This document shows positions 6,320-7,895 of a stretch of 7,895 nucleotides of DNA, one piece after another (position 1 is the first letter of the stretch; every line of letters starts with the position of its first letter). Under the pieces are notes generated by a model that worked only from the letters and a program-made list of their open reading frames with translations, made no database searches and was not told where the DNA came from. The stretch is taken from the NCBI GenBank assembly GCA_902388545.1, contig CABMPS010000085.1:1-7895 (forward strand), read 5' to 3'. Both the position numbers and the translations under genes were made by a program. The stretch comes from an uncultured Collinsella sp. (GTDB taxonomy: Bacteria; Actinomycetota; Coriobacteriia; Coriobacteriales; Coriobacteriaceae).

Positions 6320-7186
6320 TTACTGCTGCAATGACTTTAATAGTTTGATTTCAGCTGCATAACCTGCAAGTTCGTTCGGTGTCTCCAAAATGAACGGCAG
6401 TGCACGCAAACGGCTATTCGATACAATATTCTGCATAACCTGCATACCGGCGCCAAACTCCTCGCTGCCAAGGTATCCCTTGCCGATGCACTCGTGACGA
6501 TCTTTATGGGCGCCACAGGGATTCTTTGAATCGTTGATGTGTACGGCATGCAGGCGATCGATGCCCACCACGCGGTCGAACTCGTCGAGTACGCCGTCCA
6601 GATCATGGATGATGTCGTAGCCGGCATCGCTCACATGACAGGTGTCCAAACAAACGCCCAGCTTATCGGACAGCTCTGGGCACTTGGCGGCAACGCCCTC
6701 GATAATGCACGCCAGCTCTTCAAAGCTACGGCCCACCTCGGTGCCCTTGCCCGCCATGGTCTCGAGCAACACCGTCGTCTGCTGTCCCTCAAACATCACC
6801 TGGCACAGCGTGTCGACAATCATCTGAATGCCGGCGTCTGCCCCCTGTCCCACATGCGCACCGGGATGGAAGTTGTAGTAATTGCCGGGCAGCGCTTCCA
6901 GACGCTGCAAGTCCTCGGCCATTGCCTCCAAGGCAAACTCGCGCGCCCGCTCTTTAGCCGAACAGGGGTTATAGGTATACGGGGCATGAGCCACGAGCGG
7001 ACCGAAGTCGTTTTGCGCCATAAGCTCGCGCAGAGCCGCCACGTCATCCATATCAAGGTCTTTTGCCTTGCCACCACGCGGGTTGCGCGTGAAGAATGCA
7101 AAGGTATTGGCGCCAATGGATAGCGCCGTCTCCCCCATTGCCCGATAGCCCTTCGTCGTCGAAAGATGACACCCGATCGTTAGCAT
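6320..7186 (-). CDS. nfo: Deoxyribonuclease IV (AP endonuclease, Nfo)
   Basis: This is a 288-residue endonuclease IV. It cuts the DNA backbone 5' of abasic sites and removes blocked 3' ends in base excision repair, using three zinc ions. All nine metal ligands of the family can be placed: His67 (VAHAPY), His107 (NFHPGAH), Glu142 (LLETMAG), Asp181 and His184 ([13 protein letters not shown]), His216 (AVHINDS), Asp229 and His231 ([10 protein letters not shown]), and Glu268 (ILETP). Length is typical (about 280-290). ATG at 7186 is chosen because GGGGGAG lies 6 nt upstream. An in-frame TTG at 7192 directly abuts that site. It lies on the same strand as the aldo/keto reductase 95 nt upstream, with a large palindrome between. 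No convincing promoter of its own is seen, so read-through from upstream is possible. It should be active. Confidence 0.97.
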   Translation of the reverse strand: MLTIGCHLSTTKGYRAMGETALSIGANTFAFFTRNPRGGKAKDLDMDDVAALRELMAQNDFGPLVAHAPYTYNPCSAKERAREFALEAMAEDLQRLEALPGNYYNFHPGAHVGQGADAGIQMIVDTLCQVMFEGQQTTVLLETMAGKGTEVGRSFEELACIIEGVAAKCPELSDKLGVCLDTCHVSDAGYDIIHDLDGVLDEFDRVVGIDRLHAVHINDSKNPCGAHKDRHECIGKGYLGSEEFGAGMQVMQNIVSNSRLRALPFILETPNELAGYAAEIKLLKSLQQ

Positions 7187-7206
7187 CTCCAACTCCCCCT
7201 CATCAG

Positions 7207-7269
7207 TTGCGGTGAAATACGGTCTATTGGTGCCTTATTTTGGCGCAAACAGACCGTATTCCACCGCAA
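7207..7269. repeat. 63-nt near-perfect intergenic palindrome
   Basis: A 19-nt left arm (7207-7225) pairs with a 19-nt right arm (7251-7269) with a single A/C mismatch. The inner part pairs further (GGTGCC 7229-7234 with GGCGC 7242-7246, partly by wobble) around a 7-nt loop. No U tract follows on the minus strand. It fits an interspersed palindromic repeat or a processing/stabilising hairpin better than a canonical terminator. Confidence 0.75.
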
Positions 7270-7281
7270 GTTATAAAAGGG

Positions 7282-7895
7282 TCATGAGGGGCGCGTTTTG
7301 CAAAAGGCTTTAAGCGCAGCCGTTACGGGGCCAGGCTGGAAACGTCGGCGCACATCGTCGAGACGCTCGGGAATATCGATGTGCTGCGGGCAGTGACGTG
7401 CGCATTTGCCGCACTTGACGCAATTGCTCACCAGCTTGGGCTCGTTCGTCCGCACCGCACTCGCCGTAAAGTATTGCGACAGCCCCGTAAACCAGCTGTG
7501 CGCATAGCTCGCGTTGTAGGCGGCAAAGCAGCCGGGAATGTTGATACCCTTGGGACATGGCATGCAGTAGCCACATCCCGTGCAGGGCACACGGTTCGAT
7601 TTCTCAAACTCCATCAACACGCGCGCAATCGTGTCGAGCTGGTTGGCAGTCATCGAATTCGGCAACGCGAGGTCTGCCAGTGACGAATTCTCGTCCACCT
7701 GCGCGGTATCGGTCATACCCGAAAGCAGCATCGTCACCTGAGGATGATTCCACACCCACGAAAGACCCCAGGCGACAGGAGTGCGCAAATGCGGGTCGCG
7801 GGCACTATCGAGCACAGCGCGGGCCCGTGGCGGCAGCTTGCCCGCCAAACGCCCGCCCAGCAGCGGCTCCATCACAAACACCGCGAGCCCGCGCT
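7282..7895 (-). CDS. Aldo/keto reductase with C-terminal 2x[4Fe-4S] ferredoxin domain, 3' part
   Basis: The last 203 residues of an iron-sulfur aldo/keto reductase are visible. The frame is open to the right edge (first full codon ends at 7893), so the N-terminal part of the barrel with the catalytic Tyr/Lys is outside. The visible part starts with RGLAVFVMEPLLGG. It continues through the end of the barrel with WVWNHPQVTMLLSGMTD and VDENSSLAD, the region that binds NAD(P)H in the family. The ferredoxin-like tail carries CTGCGYCMPCP (Cys 104, 107, 110, 113 of the visible part) and CVKCGKCARHCP (Cys 158, 161, 164, 168), enough for two [4Fe-4S] clusters. Such proteins are common in anaerobes and probably couple carbonyl/alcohol redox chemistry to electron carriers; the substrate is unknown. 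A 95-nt gap with a palindrome separates it from nfo. Confidence 0.9.
   Translation of the reverse strand, partial: RGLAVFVMEPLLGGRLAGKLPPRARAVLDSARDPHLRTPVAWGLSWVWNHPQVTMLLSGMTDTAQVDENSSLADLALPNSMTANQLDTIARVLMEFEKSNRVPCTGCGYCMPCPKGINIPGCFAAYNASYAHSWFTGLSQYFTASAVRTNEPKLVSNCVKCGKCARHCPQHIDIPERLDDVRRRFQPGPVTAALKAFCKTRPS

Noticed and set aside
7271..7278. TATAAC (minus strand) as a -10 for nfo
   Set aside because: No -35 lies at a suitable distance, and the transcript would start inside the palindrome.

Overview
The window reads as a chromosomal segment of a GC-rich anaerobic actinobacterium. The best guess is the Coriobacteriia, close to Collinsella. This rests on recollection of protein style (a short clostridial-type flavodoxin beside a DUF3793 protein, a lipoprotein amino-acid ABC system, a ferredoxin-tailed aldo/keto reductase), on GC-rich codon use with frequent GTG and TTG starts, and on clear AGGAGG-type ribosome binding sites. 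No phage, transposon, tRNA, rRNA or CRISPR signature was seen.

Layout, left to right. (1) Positions 1-1197, plus strand: the 3' part of a UvrX/UmuC-like Y-family DNA polymerase, overlapped by a YolD-like gene. This is the usual SOS translesion pair. (2) 1224-1607, minus strand: a small membrane-anchored heavy-metal-associated (HMA) protein, with a CsoR-like palindrome in front of it. (3) 1716-2951, plus strand: a good sigma70-type promoter driving a DUF3793 protein and a short-chain flavodoxin, closed by a strong bidirectional terminator at 3006-3041. (4) 3067-6258, minus strand: a polar amino-acid ABC operon in the order lipoprotein binding protein, permease, ATPase, with its own promoter. 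Two hairpins lie between the binding-protein gene and the permease gene. The permease carries a signal peptide and a secreted domain of about 140 residues ahead of its membrane part. (5) 6320-7186, minus strand: endonuclease IV with all nine metal ligands. (6) 7282-7895, minus strand: the C-terminal part of an aldo/keto reductase with two [4Fe-4S] motifs. It is separated from endonuclease IV by a 63-nt near-perfect palindrome.

How the genes work together: the ABC operon imports an amino acid. The binding protein captures it, the permease and ATPase move it, and the intercistronic hairpins probably keep the binding protein in excess. The polymerase/YolD pair and endonuclease IV are both DNA-damage functions but sit in separate transcription units. 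The HMA gene and the DUF3793-flavodoxin unit diverge from one 174-bp regulatory region, which suggests metal-linked control of both; this is inference.

I do not see a clearly new multi-gene system. The least ordinary items are the permease with a secreted domain, the Cys-rich DUF3793 protein paired with flavodoxin, and the palindrome at 7207-7269. No gene-free stretch exceeds 300 bases.
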